Source of the DNA: Terriglobus sp. RCC_193 | GTDB lineage: Bacteria; Acidobacteriota; Terriglobia; Terriglobales; Acidobacteriaceae | Length of the DNA stretch: 64,000 bases | Direction of reading: 5' to 3' | NCBI RefSeq assembly: GCF_041355105.1 | Contig: NZ_JBFUPK010000001.1 | Coordinates: 744,001-808,000, forward strand | Shown here: positions 1-8,147 of the stretch, piece by piece | Layout: the number at the start of each line of letters is the position of its first letter | How positions within the stretch are numbered: position 1 is the first letter of the stretch | Translations under genes and position numbers: made by a program | Notes under the pieces: model-generated | Told to the model about the DNA's origin: nothing | Seen by the model: only the letters and a program-made list of their open reading frames with translations | The model's database searches: none

Positions 1-156
1 CACCTTCGGAATTACGACAATGCCTGTGCCGCTTTCAACATGCGTCGCCACAACGATCTTCGTGATGCGGTCGAGCGCGATGACGGCGACTGCAATCAGC
101 AGAAGCCACCATCGCGCATCACGCGACGTCCTGGATTTGGAATGCGTCTCGCTCAA
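1..156 (-). CDS. lspA: Lipoprotein signal peptidase II, partial (N-terminal 52 codons)
   Basis: The reverse-strand frame just downstream of ileS reads a hydrophobic first membrane segment that leads into L-D-R-I-T-K-I-V-V. This is the conserved D-x-x-T-K box of signal peptidase II, the inner-membrane aspartyl protease that removes the signal peptide from prolipoproteins. I place the start at a TTG at 156. An AGGAG lies 9 nt before it and overlaps the end of ileS, and the ileS stop codon is in the same frame 6 nt upstream, so translation cannot begin earlier. There is no in-frame ATG. ileS-lspA is a common bacterial order and the spacing implies translational coupling. The C-terminal part, including the catalytic aspartates, lies outside the window. 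Confidence 0.82.
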   Translation of the reverse strand, partial: MSETHSKSRTSRDARWWLLLIAVAVIALDRITKIVVATHVESGTGIVVIPKV

Positions 157-162
157 GAACGT

Positions 163-3027
163 CTACTCCTGTGCGTAAGGTTGAAAGCTAATTTTCTCCA
201 GCGCATCCGCACACCGTGCGCACACCGTGGGATAGCGGCCTTCGCTGCCAACATCATCGGTGTAGCGCCAGCAGCGTTCGCAGCGCGTTCCTTCAGCCTT
301 TACAAAACGAACCTGCAACGGCGCGTTCTCTATCTGCTTCAGGACAACCTGCGACACGCCAAACAGCTCTGGCAATTGGCGCTCGTATTTCGACAGCGCG
401 ACTGCGATTTCACCGCTGGGCACTTCCACTTCAATGCGTGCTTCCAGTGCTTTACCGATCTCCTTCGCTGCACGCGCCGCTTCCAGTACCTTGAGCGCGG
501 CTTCGCGAACGGTGCGGATTTGCGCCATGTCCTTCAGCAGTTCAGACGAAGCAGGGGCGAGATCGGAAGCAGCGGAGAACTCCGCAATATGAACGCTCTT
601 TGCGCGTCCTGATACTTCCGGCAGATATCCCCACACCTCGTCCGCAGTGAAGGAAAGGATGGGAGCGATCAGGCGCACGAGTGTCTCAGTGATCTTCCAT
701 GCCGCTGTCTGCGCACTCAGTCTGCGCGTGTCCTTCGGAGCCAGCGTGTAGAGGCGGTCCTTCAGTACGTCGAGATAGAACGCTGATAGTTCGGAGTTGC
801 CGAACTCATTGAGTGCATGGAAGACGCGATGAAATTCAAAGTTGTCATAGGCGTTTCGAACCTTTTCGACGAGTTCTGAAGTGCGCGCCAGCATGTACTG
901 GTCAAGCGCTTCCATCTCGTTCCACGCCACTTCGTCCGTTGCCGGAACGAAGCCGTCGAGGTTGGCGAGCAGGAAGCGGAAGGTGTTGCGCAGTTTGCGG
1001 TAGATCTCTTCCGCAAGGCGCTTCATCAGCGGTACGGATGCGATGACATCTTCGCGGAAGTCGACGGAGGCAACCCAGAGGCGAACGATGTCGCCGCCGA
1101 GCTCATCCATTACTTTGACCGGATCGACGCCGTTGCCCAGTGACTTCGAGAAAGCGCGGCGCTGTTCATCCAGTGTCCAGCCGGATGTAGCGACGTACTT
1201 GTACGGTGCGACACCGCGGAGAGCCACGGAAGTCAGCAGTGAGGAATGGAACCATCCGCGGTGCTGATCGCCGCCTTCGGTATACATGTCGGCGGGGAAA
1301 CGAAGTTCCGGTTCTGTCTCCAGCACGGCGTGCCATGATGAACCCGACTCGAACCAGACGTCGAGGATGTCCATCTCCTTGCGGAACTCAGCACTGCCGC
1401 ACTTGCACTTTGTACCCGCAGGCAGAAGCTCTTCGGCGCTGTACTTGTACCAGGCGTCGGCGCTCTCCGCTTCAAATTTCTTCACGATGGACGCATTGAT
1501 CGCGGCATCGTTCAGTGGCTCATGACACTTCTGACAGAGGAACACCGCGATGGGCACGCCCCAGATGCGCTGCCTGCTGACGCACCAGTCGGGGCGCGTC
1601 GCAATCATGTTGCTGATGCGCTCCTGGCCCCATGCGGGATCCCATGTGACTTTGGCAATTTCATCCAGTGCGCTCTGGCGGAAGGTGCGGCCGTCGGGCA
1701 TCTGCGTTTCCATGCCGATGAACCACTGCTCCGTGGCGCGATAGATCACCGGTTTGTGGCAGCGCCAGCAGTGCGGATAGCTGTGATGGATTTCGCTTTG
1801 CGACATCAGCGCGCCGCGATCCTTCAGCAATTCGATGATGGGCGCGTTTGCTTTGTGAACGTTGAGGTTGTCGTATTCAGGCAGGCCGTTGCGAAGGCGT
1901 CCTGCCTCGTCCACATCGCAAGCCTGGCTCAGGGCATATTTCCTGCCGGTCGCGAAGTCGTCCGGGCCGTGCGCGGGTGCCGTGTGCACGCCGCCGGTGC
2001 CTTGTTCCGTGGTGACATACTCAGCCATCACGCCGAGGATTTCGCGCGGCAGGAACGGATGCGCAAAGGTGGCGCGTTCCAGCTTTTGTCCGTGGAAACG
2101 AGCGAGGATTTCAAACGCAGGCAACTGCGCCGCAGCACTCAGCGACTCCAGCAGTTCCATCGCAACGATGTATACGTTGCCCTTGCCCCACGTGGCGTTG
2201 TCTTCGGCAATCTGGATGGCCGCGTATTCAAACTCAGGATGAAACGCGATGGCCAGCGATGCAGGCAGGGTCCAGGGTGTCGTCGTCCAGATGAGGCCGA
2301 AGACGCTCAGGTCAGCGAGTGCCGGATCAATCTTTTCCGGTGCAGAGGTCAACGCATATCGCACGTAAACGCTGGGCGAAGTATGCATTTCATATTCGAC
2401 TTCCGCTTCGGCCAATGCGGTTTTGTCGTGCATGCACCAGTACACGGGGCGCAAACCCTTGTAGACGAAATTCTTCTCAAAGAAGGCGTAGAACGTCTCC
2501 AGGATGCGCGCTTCGTAGCCGAAACTCATGGTCAGGTACGGATCATTCCAGCGGCCAAGCACGCCCATGCGGACGAACTGCGACTTTTGCAGATCGACGT
2601 ACTTCTGCGCATATTCGCGACACTGCTGGCGGACGGTCAGTGCGTCCATCTCCAGTTTCCTGCGGCCAAGTTGTTCGTCTACTTTGATCTCAATCGGCAG
2701 GCCGTGGCAGTCCCATCCGGGAACATAGGGAGCGTCGAAGCCAGCCATGGTTTTCGACTTCACAACAAAGTCTTTAATGCACTTGTTCAGCGCATGGCCC
2801 AGGTGGACGGCGCCGTTGGCATACGGCGGGCCGTCATGCAGGATGTACTTTTCGCGGCCTTCGCGGCTTTTGCGAATCTGACCGTAGAGATCGGATTCGT
2901 TCCATCCCTGCAGGCGCGCCGGTTCATTGCCGGGCAGGTTGGCCTTCATGGGGAAGGCGGTTTTGGGCAGGTTCAGCGTATCTTTCAACTGAACGGGCAA
3001 CTGCTGCGGCGTATTCGCCTGATCCAT
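163..3027 (-). CDS. ileS: Isoleucyl-tRNA synthetase
   Basis: This is a class I aminoacyl-tRNA synthetase that charges tRNA-Ile in the cytoplasm. The 954 residues match a full-length bacterial IleS. The HIGH signature appears as HLGH at residues 75-78 and the KMSKS-type loop as A-F-S-K-S near residue 626. A large CP1 editing domain lies between them, with a Cys pair (CQKC, later CKCG) around residues 500-555. The C-terminal zinc finger (CERCW followed by CARC) sits in about the last 45 residues. The ATG at 3027 fits the usual N-terminus. lspA follows within 6 nt. A TACAAT on the minus strand at 3104-3109 could be its -10 element, though the -35 is poor. Confidence 0.97.
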   Translation of the reverse strand: MDQANTPQQLPVQLKDTLNLPKTAFPMKANLPGNEPARLQGWNESDLYGQIRKSREGREKYILHDGPPYANGAVHLGHALNKCIKDFVVKSKTMAGFDAPYVPGWDCHGLPIEIKVDEQLGRRKLEMDALTVRQQCREYAQKYVDLQKSQFVRMGVLGRWNDPYLTMSFGYEARILETFYAFFEKNFVYKGLRPVYWCMHDKTALAEAEVEYEMHTSPSVYVRYALTSAPEKIDPALADLSVFGLIWTTTPWTLPASLAIAFHPEFEYAAIQIAEDNATWGKGNVYIVAMELLESLSAAAQLPAFEILARFHGQKLERATFAHPFLPREILGVMAEYVTTEQGTGGVHTAPAHGPDDFATGRKYALSQACDVDEAGRLRNGLPEYDNLNVHKANAPIIELLKDRGALMSQSEIHHSYPHCWRCHKPVIYRATEQWFIGMETQMPDGRTFRQSALDEIAKVTWDPAWGQERISNMIATRPDWCVSRQRIWGVPIAVFLCQKCHEPLNDAAINASIVKKFEAESADAWYKYSAEELLPAGTKCKCGSAEFRKEMDILDVWFESGSSWHAVLETEPELRFPADMYTEGGDQHRGWFHSSLLTSVALRGVAPYKYVATSGWTLDEQRRAFSKSLGNGVDPVKVMDELGGDIVRLWVASVDFREDVIASVPLMKRLAEEIYRKLRNTFRFLLANLDGFVPATDEVAWNEMEALDQYMLARTSELVEKVRNAYDNFEFHRVFHALNEFGNSELSAFYLDVLKDRLYTLAPKDTRRLSAQTAAWKITETLVRLIAPILSFTADEVWGYLPEVSGRAKSVHIAEFSAASDLAPASSELLKDMAQIRTVREAALKVLEAARAAKEIGKALEARIEVEVPSGEIAVALSKYERQLPELFGVSQVVLKQIENAPLQVRFVKAEGTRCERCWRYTDDVGSEGRYPTVCARCADALEKISFQPYAQE

Positions 3028-3425
3028 CCTGTTCCTCGTGGGCCCCGGCTTTGACGTACCGGCACTTACGGCCAGTCGCTCCCGTCACAGCGCCCAAACT
3101 CTTATTGTAAGCGGTCTTCTGTCATTGCCAGAACAATTGGAACTTCTGCGTTCCACACTTCGTACCTCTGCGTTGTGACTTATGCAGGGTTTCGCGCGTC
3201 AAACAGGTACACGACAGTTGGCGCTGTTGTGTGCCCGGAACCTGACGCCGGGGTATTCGCTTTTGTACAATGCGGACGGAAGCCAAAGACGCCGCACCCT
3301 GGCTTGTGTACTCTGAAATCCGGCACTGTTCGTGAGCCGGAGGATCGAAAAGAATCCGGAGTACGGGCCACAGAAAGTTTTCCGCACGCGGTTTAAGCGT
3401 GCCGAGTGATTGAGATCAAGAGGCG
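3028..3425. other. Divergent intergenic region between ileS and tonB
   Basis: This 398-bp stretch separates two divergent genes. I see no convincing ORF, tRNA or T-box-like leader. It contains one minus-strand TACAAT (3104-3109) that could serve ileS, and a better plus-strand -35/-10 pair (3242-3271) that could serve tonB. The remaining sequence, including the roughly 150-nt tonB leader, shows nothing I can assign. Confidence 0.6.
3242..3271 (+). promoter_or_regulatory. Candidate sigma70-type promoter of tonB
   Basis: CTGACG (3242-3247) and TACAAT (3266-3271) are separated by 18 bp. A start near 3278 would give tonB a leader of about 148 nt. This is pattern recognition only. Confidence 0.45.
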
Positions 3426-4400
3426 ATGGCGACAATACTTCAGGAACCGCCCACCGAACATAGCCGCCGCACCGACGCCGGGCCGAACCTCGGCGAACCG
3501 GAAGAGCTGAAATCCGTCAGCCCATTCGCGTCGCTGGTGCAGAACGTTAAGGACGTCTTCTTTCCGGAGAAGCTTCCACCGCTTGTCCTTGAATCGCAGC
3601 CGATCGCCGTCGATAATCCGATGGACGTCAAGCGCGATCCGAAGTCGACCGCGGTGGCTGTTGTCGTCCACGCGCTTATCTTCCTGCTGATCTGGTACAT
3701 CGGCAAGAAAGTCATCACCGTGGTGGTGGCCAAGAAGCCGCAGATTGCGGACATCACTTTCGACAAACCCGCACCGCAGCCACCCCTGAAGGCTCCTGCA
3801 AAGCAGGCTATGGGCGGCGGCGGCGGAGCGCATGATATCGCTCCGGTGACGCAAGGGCGCCTGCCGAAGTTCGAAGCACATCCGATTGTTCCGCCCTCCA
3901 ATCCGCCGAAGATTGAACCGAAGTTGACGGTCGACCCTGCCATTAACGTGCAGACAAATCTGCACATGACCAACAACAACATGCCGAACCTGGGTATTCC
4001 GAATGCGCCAAATGTTGGCGTGGCGTCGCTGGGTAATGGGAGTGGTGGTGGTCTGGGCAGCGGCAACGGAAATGGCCTTGGACCCGGCAGCGGTGGCAAT
4101 ACCGGTGGTGGCGCGTATCGCATTGGTGGCGATGTTTCCGCTCCTGTGTTGATCTACCAGGTGGATCCGGAGTTCAGTGAAGAGGCTCGCAAGGCGAAGT
4201 TCCAGGGCGAAGTGCTGGTGCACCTGATCGTGGATGCGCAGGGACGGCCTACGAACGTGAAGGTCATTCGTCCGGTAGGTATGGGACTGGATGAAAAGGC
4301 CCGTGAGGCGGTGGCACAGTACAAGTTCCGCCCGGCTCGCAAGGGTGGCCAGGCCGTGCCAGTGGAGTTGAACGTGGCTGTGAACTTCCAGATTTTCTAA
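3426..4400 (+). CDS. tonB: TonB family energy transducer
   Basis: This inner-membrane protein should transmit the ExbB/ExbD proton-motive signal to TonB-dependent outer-membrane receptors. The order is a long cytoplasmic N-terminus (residues 1-73), one transmembrane segment (about 74-94), a Pro-rich periplasmic spacer, an Asn/Gly-rich linker (about 170-232), and a C-terminal TonB domain (about 238-324). The last contains the typical V-D-P-E-F-S-E-E-A-R and Y-K-F-x-P-A segments. An unusually long cytoplasmic tail precedes the anchor, unlike E. coli TonB. No exbB or exbD is adjacent. The start at 3426 has AAGAGG immediately upstream. A perfect-stem terminator follows. Confidence 0.9.
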   Translation: MATILQEPPTEHSRRTDAGPNLGEPEELKSVSPFASLVQNVKDVFFPEKLPPLVLESQPIAVDNPMDVKRDPKSTAVAVVVHALIFLLIWYIGKKVITVVVAKKPQIADITFDKPAPQPPLKAPAKQAMGGGGGAHDIAPVTQGRLPKFEAHPIVPPSNPPKIEPKLTVDPAINVQTNLHMTNNNMPNLGIPNAPNVGVASLGNGSGGGLGSGNGNGLGPGSGGNTGGGAYRIGGDVSAPVLIYQVDPEFSEEARKAKFQGEVLVHLIVDAQGRPTNVKVIRPVGMGLDEKAREAVAQYKFRPARKGGQAVPVELNVAVNFQIF

Positions 4401-4415
4401 CGAACAACTCGCTAC

Positions 4416-4456
4416 AAAGTGAATGCCTGCATCCTTTCGATGCAGGCATTCACTTT
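4416..4456. terminator. Bidirectional terminator between tonB and addA
   Basis: An 18-bp perfect stem (4416-4433 with 4439-4456) surrounds a 5-nt loop. The A-rich left edge and T-rich right edge let it work on both strands, as fits two converging genes. Confidence 0.85.
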
Positions 4457-4466
4457 TGTGATCGTT

Positions 4467-7400
4467 TTACCCGAAGAGTGAATACTGGCCGTCGGTGTTT
4501 GCTTCGCTGGCAGCGATGGGCTGCTCTGGCGTTACGGATGTGGATGTTTCGTACGGCCACCAGATAAGACGATCCATCAGCGGATAGAAAAGTGCCAGGT
4601 GAATTGGCGTATCGGGCGGTAAGGTCAGGCGGCGAACCTCGGCATAGGTACGGAGTTGCCCCTCGTAGGTGGCACGTTCTTCTTCCAGAAAAGCGTTGCG
4701 GGTTGCTTCGGTTTCGTTGGGGCCGGTGCGGTCTCCGGTTTTGAAGTCGATGATCCAGAAGACGTCATCGCCGGGTTGATTCGGTTCGCGACCGGCGAAG
4801 AAACTGCGGTCCAGGCGGATGCGTGTTTCCGAACCGGCCGCGCCGGTATGCCATGCGGATTCGCCGGAAGCAGAGGTGTGAGGTGTCAGAATCCAGCGGC
4901 CCTCCGGGCTTTGCAGTGTGGCCGTCAATGCGCGGAGGACGGTTGCCGAAGCGCGTTCTACTACCGATGGTGGCAGTGAACCTGCACGGAGCGTAGCGCG
5001 GATGGCGGGTTGCCAGGATTGCACGATGTGGAGCAGAGAGTGCGCCGCTTCGGCGACGGTTTCTCCTGTGGTGATGCGCGTCGCCAGTTCGCCGGAGAGG
5101 CGGTCCACAAACGCGTGAATGGCATTGCCGACGGCGCGTGCTCCAAAGGTCCCTGCTGGGCGAGCGAATGGTTGCGTTGCGGGAGTATTGTCCGCATTGG
5201 CGGGCATCGTTGCACGGAGACGTTCTACAGCGTGAACGTCCGACGGCAGACGTTGAATGGTCGGCAGGCGAACTTCACGCGTTGCCGTCGGCGCTGGAAA
5301 TGGGATGAGTTCCGCGGCCGCTGCGAGTGCGAGTAATTCAGCCTCCGCTTCTTCCGCCTGTTCGGCTTCCGTAACGACAGGGATGACCACGTAGTTCTGC
5401 GCGGCTGGCCAGGCTGCCTTCAGGAGCGTACCGGCGCGATTAATGATCTCGCCTTTCTGAGAGAGTTCTGGTGAGGCGAAAAGATGCAGCGAGGTGCGCG
5501 CACGCGTGACGGCGACGTAGAAGAGCCGCTTGATTTCAGCGTAGGTCCGCGCGCGTTTGCGTGTGCGGATGAAGTTCAATAGAGTGCCCGGCTCGCCACC
5601 TTTGCCGGGAAGCGGCGCTATGAGGACGTCGCCGGAACCGTCTTCGCCGCGCGTAGGCATTTCCAGCCATTCCAATGCGGAGTAAGTGTCCCGTGTTGGA
5701 ATGCGATGCAGACCGGGAACGATGACGGTGTCCCATTCAAGCCCCTTGGCGCGGTGAATGGTCATGATGTCGATGGCATCTGGCGCGTTGCCGGAGCGAG
5801 CAAACAAACGATCGAGGCGCCGGTTCAGATGGGGCACGGTGAATGCTTCGCCCTCTGATTCCATCGCGTCGAGAACACGCAGATAATCCGCAGCGTTTTC
5901 ACGTTCCGTGGGCGTCAGGTACAGGTCGCCACCGAGGGAGCGCCATGTGCGTTCCACGCGATCTGCCAGCGATTCCGTGCCGGTATGGCGGAGCGCTCCG
6001 TCCAGAATGTCGAGCGTACGAAGAACCCGGTGTTTTGCATTTTCGGGAAGGTTTTCAGCGCGTTCCCGCAAACGGTGTCGCAGCGATTCTTTGCGGTGTT
6101 CCGGGTGGTCGCCCGCTGCGAGTGTGTGCAGATGAGCGAGTTCGATACCGCACCAGGGGGCACGCAAAAGCGCCAGCCATGCAATGCGGTCCGCAGGATG
6201 CAGCAGGGCGCGTGTGATGGTGACGAGATCGAGAACTTCCTGTTGCTCCGCAAGAGGCTTCAGGTCGACGGCGCGATAGGGGATGCCTGCTCTTTCAAGC
6301 TGCTTGGCAATCTCAATCACGTGGTTGCGTGCGCGCGTCAGGACGGCAGCTTTGAAGGGGAAGTCTTGCGTGTTGCCAGCGTCGATGCGCCGCTGTTTTT
6401 CCTGTAGCCATGTGGCCCGTGCAGACTTGACCACAGCGACGGTTTCGCGGGCTTCGCGGCGGATGGCGAAGCGCCGGTTGCGACGATTTTCTGCGAGGTC
6501 TGAAGAGGTGGGTACTGCCTCGATGGTCCAGTCCATACCTTCGCCCGGCTGTGCTGGATTGGCTGCCGTTGCGTCGTGAAAGACGACATCGCCATCGGCT
6601 GGATGGTCTGCGGGGAAGATGGAGCGAAAGGTCTCATTGAATTGCGAGACGATGTGGCTGCCAGAACGAAAGTTCGTTGTCAGCGGCAGCACCTGGAGAG
6701 GGATATCGCCCAGCCGTGCGTCTGACATGCACTTCTGGAAACGGTCCACGCGCGCCTGGCGGAAGAGGTAGATACTCTGCTTGGGATCGCCGACGAGGAA
6801 GACGGTCTGGCTGCGGCCATCCCATCCGGCGGTGAGTTGTTCCAGAAGGTCGTACTGGCCTGAGGAGGTGTCCTGCATCTCGTCGACGAGCAGGTGGCGA
6901 AGGCGCGTGCCGAAGACTTCGAGCAGACCGCTTTCCTGTGTGTGCAAAGCGGCGCGCGCGGAGAGGGCGACTTCGGTGAAGTCGCAAACCTCTTCACGGG
7001 CGAAGAGCAATTTAAGTTCGACGAGGGCGTGTTCGAGCAACCGGAAAAGCGCTTTGGAAACGCGCCATTGATCTTCCGGATAGGTGGCTTCCGGAGCGAA
7101 CGCCCGGACTGCATCCACACGGCGGAAAAGTTCTTCGCAGGCGATCTCTTCGAGGATGGCTTTGAGTCGATCGGCGTCGTCCTTGAAGAGTTTTGTGCCG
7201 ATGTGATTGATGCTGAATGCAGCGCGGAAACCATCTGCTTTGAGCATGAGGCGTGCGAGGGCCTGCCAGTGTTGAAGATCCTCCAGCGTGCTGCCGGGGC
7301 GATTCTGACGACCAGCACAGGGCAGCAGCGGATTGGGTTCGTCCTTGTAGCCGGGCTCGAAAGCGTGACGCTCCGCGATGTGGGCGATCTCGTCCAGCGT

Positions 7401-8147
7401 GCTGTCTTCGAACCCTTCGCTCGCCTCGGTAAGAGCGGCTTCAATCGTCCGGCGCAGGGATGCGTTCAAGCGTGGAAGTGTGACGTTTTCGAGATGCTCT
7501 TCTGTGAGGCGTTCGCCCAGCGGAATCAGGCTGCCCCACTGGTCGCGGGTGGCAAGCATCTCAGCGAGAACGCGTTCGCAGAAGGGTAAGTCGCCATCGC
7601 GGTGTAGCAGCACGGTTTCAATCGCAGCGTCCAGCACCGCGTCACCGCCACCGAAGCGCATCATTACGGCGTGTGCGGCCTGAAGATAGAACGGTCGTGG
7701 GTCGGCTACGGGGCTGACGGAGGACATGCCGCCGGAGGTGATCGGTAATGCCTGCACGATCATTGCGCAGAGTGAGTCGATGGTGCGGATGTTGAGAAGA
7801 TGCGGGCGGTCGAGAATGCGCCAGCCGCGTTCCCGGTCGCGTTGGAGTGCGGTTTCGGCCAGGTGGTGGGTCAGTCGTGCGAACTCGTCCACTGGCGGTT
7901 CGGTGGCGTTGCTGGCAGAGCGGAGCGCTTTCAGTACACGCTCGACCATCTCGGCGGTGGCTTTGGTGGTGAAGGTGAGGGCAAGGACTTCCGCGGGGTC
8001 GTCTACCGTGCCGAGCAGTTTGAGAAAGCGCTGAATCAGCAGCCCTGTCTTACCTGAACCTGCGGGTGCTTCCACGATGCAGGACGAGGTGATGTCTAAC
8101 GCGGCTTCGCGTTCGCGGAGGTCGGCGATCTCCTGTGAAACGATCAA
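4467..8147 (-). CDS. addA: UvrD/Rep-type helicase-nuclease, AddA-like
   Basis: This is the helicase-nuclease subunit of an AddAB-type complex that resects double-strand breaks for homologous recombination. The 1226 residues contain a Walker A (A-P-A-G-S-G-K-T, 27-34), a DExx box (D-E-M-Q-D-T), motif III (G-D-P-K-Q-S-I-Y), motif V (T-I-H-R-A-K-G-L-E-W) and motif VI (V-T-R-A-R). A C-terminal PD-(D/E)XK nuclease follows, with I-D-F-K-T-G near residue 1130 and Q-L-R-T-Y-A-E a little further on. The start codon overlaps the stop of the preceding AddB-like gene by 4 nt (ATGA), so the two subunits are translationally coupled. Terminated by the hairpin at 4416-4456. Confidence 0.93.
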   Translation of the reverse strand: MIVSQEIADLREREAALDITSSCIVEAPAGSGKTGLLIQRFLKLLGTVDDPAEVLALTFTTKATAEMVERVLKALRSASNATEPPVDEFARLTHHLAETALQRDRERGWRILDRPHLLNIRTIDSLCAMIVQALPITSGGMSSVSPVADPRPFYLQAAHAVMMRFGGGDAVLDAAIETVLLHRDGDLPFCERVLAEMLATRDQWGSLIPLGERLTEEHLENVTLPRLNASLRRTIEAALTEASEGFEDSTLDEIAHIAERHAFEPGYKDEPNPLLPCAGRQNRPGSTLEDLQHWQALARLMLKADGFRAAFSINHIGTKLFKDDADRLKAILEEIACEELFRRVDAVRAFAPEATYPEDQWRVSKALFRLLEHALVELKLLFAREEVCDFTEVALSARAALHTQESGLLEVFGTRLRHLLVDEMQDTSSGQYDLLEQLTAGWDGRSQTVFLVGDPKQSIYLFRQARVDRFQKCMSDARLGDIPLQVLPLTTNFRSGSHIVSQFNETFRSIFPADHPADGDVVFHDATAANPAQPGEGMDWTIEAVPTSSDLAENRRNRRFAIRREARETVAVVKSARATWLQEKQRRIDAGNTQDFPFKAAVLTRARNHVIEIAKQLERAGIPYRAVDLKPLAEQQEVLDLVTITRALLHPADRIAWLALLRAPWCGIELAHLHTLAAGDHPEHRKESLRHRLRERAENLPENAKHRVLRTLDILDGALRHTGTESLADRVERTWRSLGGDLYLTPTERENAADYLRVLDAMESEGEAFTVPHLNRRLDRLFARSGNAPDAIDIMTIHRAKGLEWDTVIVPGLHRIPTRDTYSALEWLEMPTRGEDGSGDVLIAPLPGKGGEPGTLLNFIRTRKRARTYAEIKRLFYVAVTRARTSLHLFASPELSQKGEIINRAGTLLKAAWPAAQNYVVIPVVTEAEQAEEAEAELLALAAAAELIPFPAPTATREVRLPTIQRLPSDVHAVERLRATMPANADNTPATQPFARPAGTFGARAVGNAIHAFVDRLSGELATRITTGETVAEAAHSLLHIVQSWQPAIRATLRAGSLPPSVVERASATVLRALTATLQSPEGRWILTPHTSASGESAWHTGAAGSETRIRLDRSFFAGREPNQPGDDVFWIIDFKTGDRTGPNETEATRNAFLEEERATYEGQLRTYAEVRRLTLPPDTPIHLALFYPLMDRLIWWPYETSTSVTPEQPIAASEANTDGQYSLFG

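Noticed and set aside
1522-3054. 510-codon plus-strand open frame
   Set aside because: It lies antisense to ileS, whose motifs prove the minus strand; the translation has no recognisable domain.
3028-3425. T-box or other riboswitch before ileS
   Set aside because: No specifier hairpin, T-box consensus or terminator/antiterminator pair is visible in the region.
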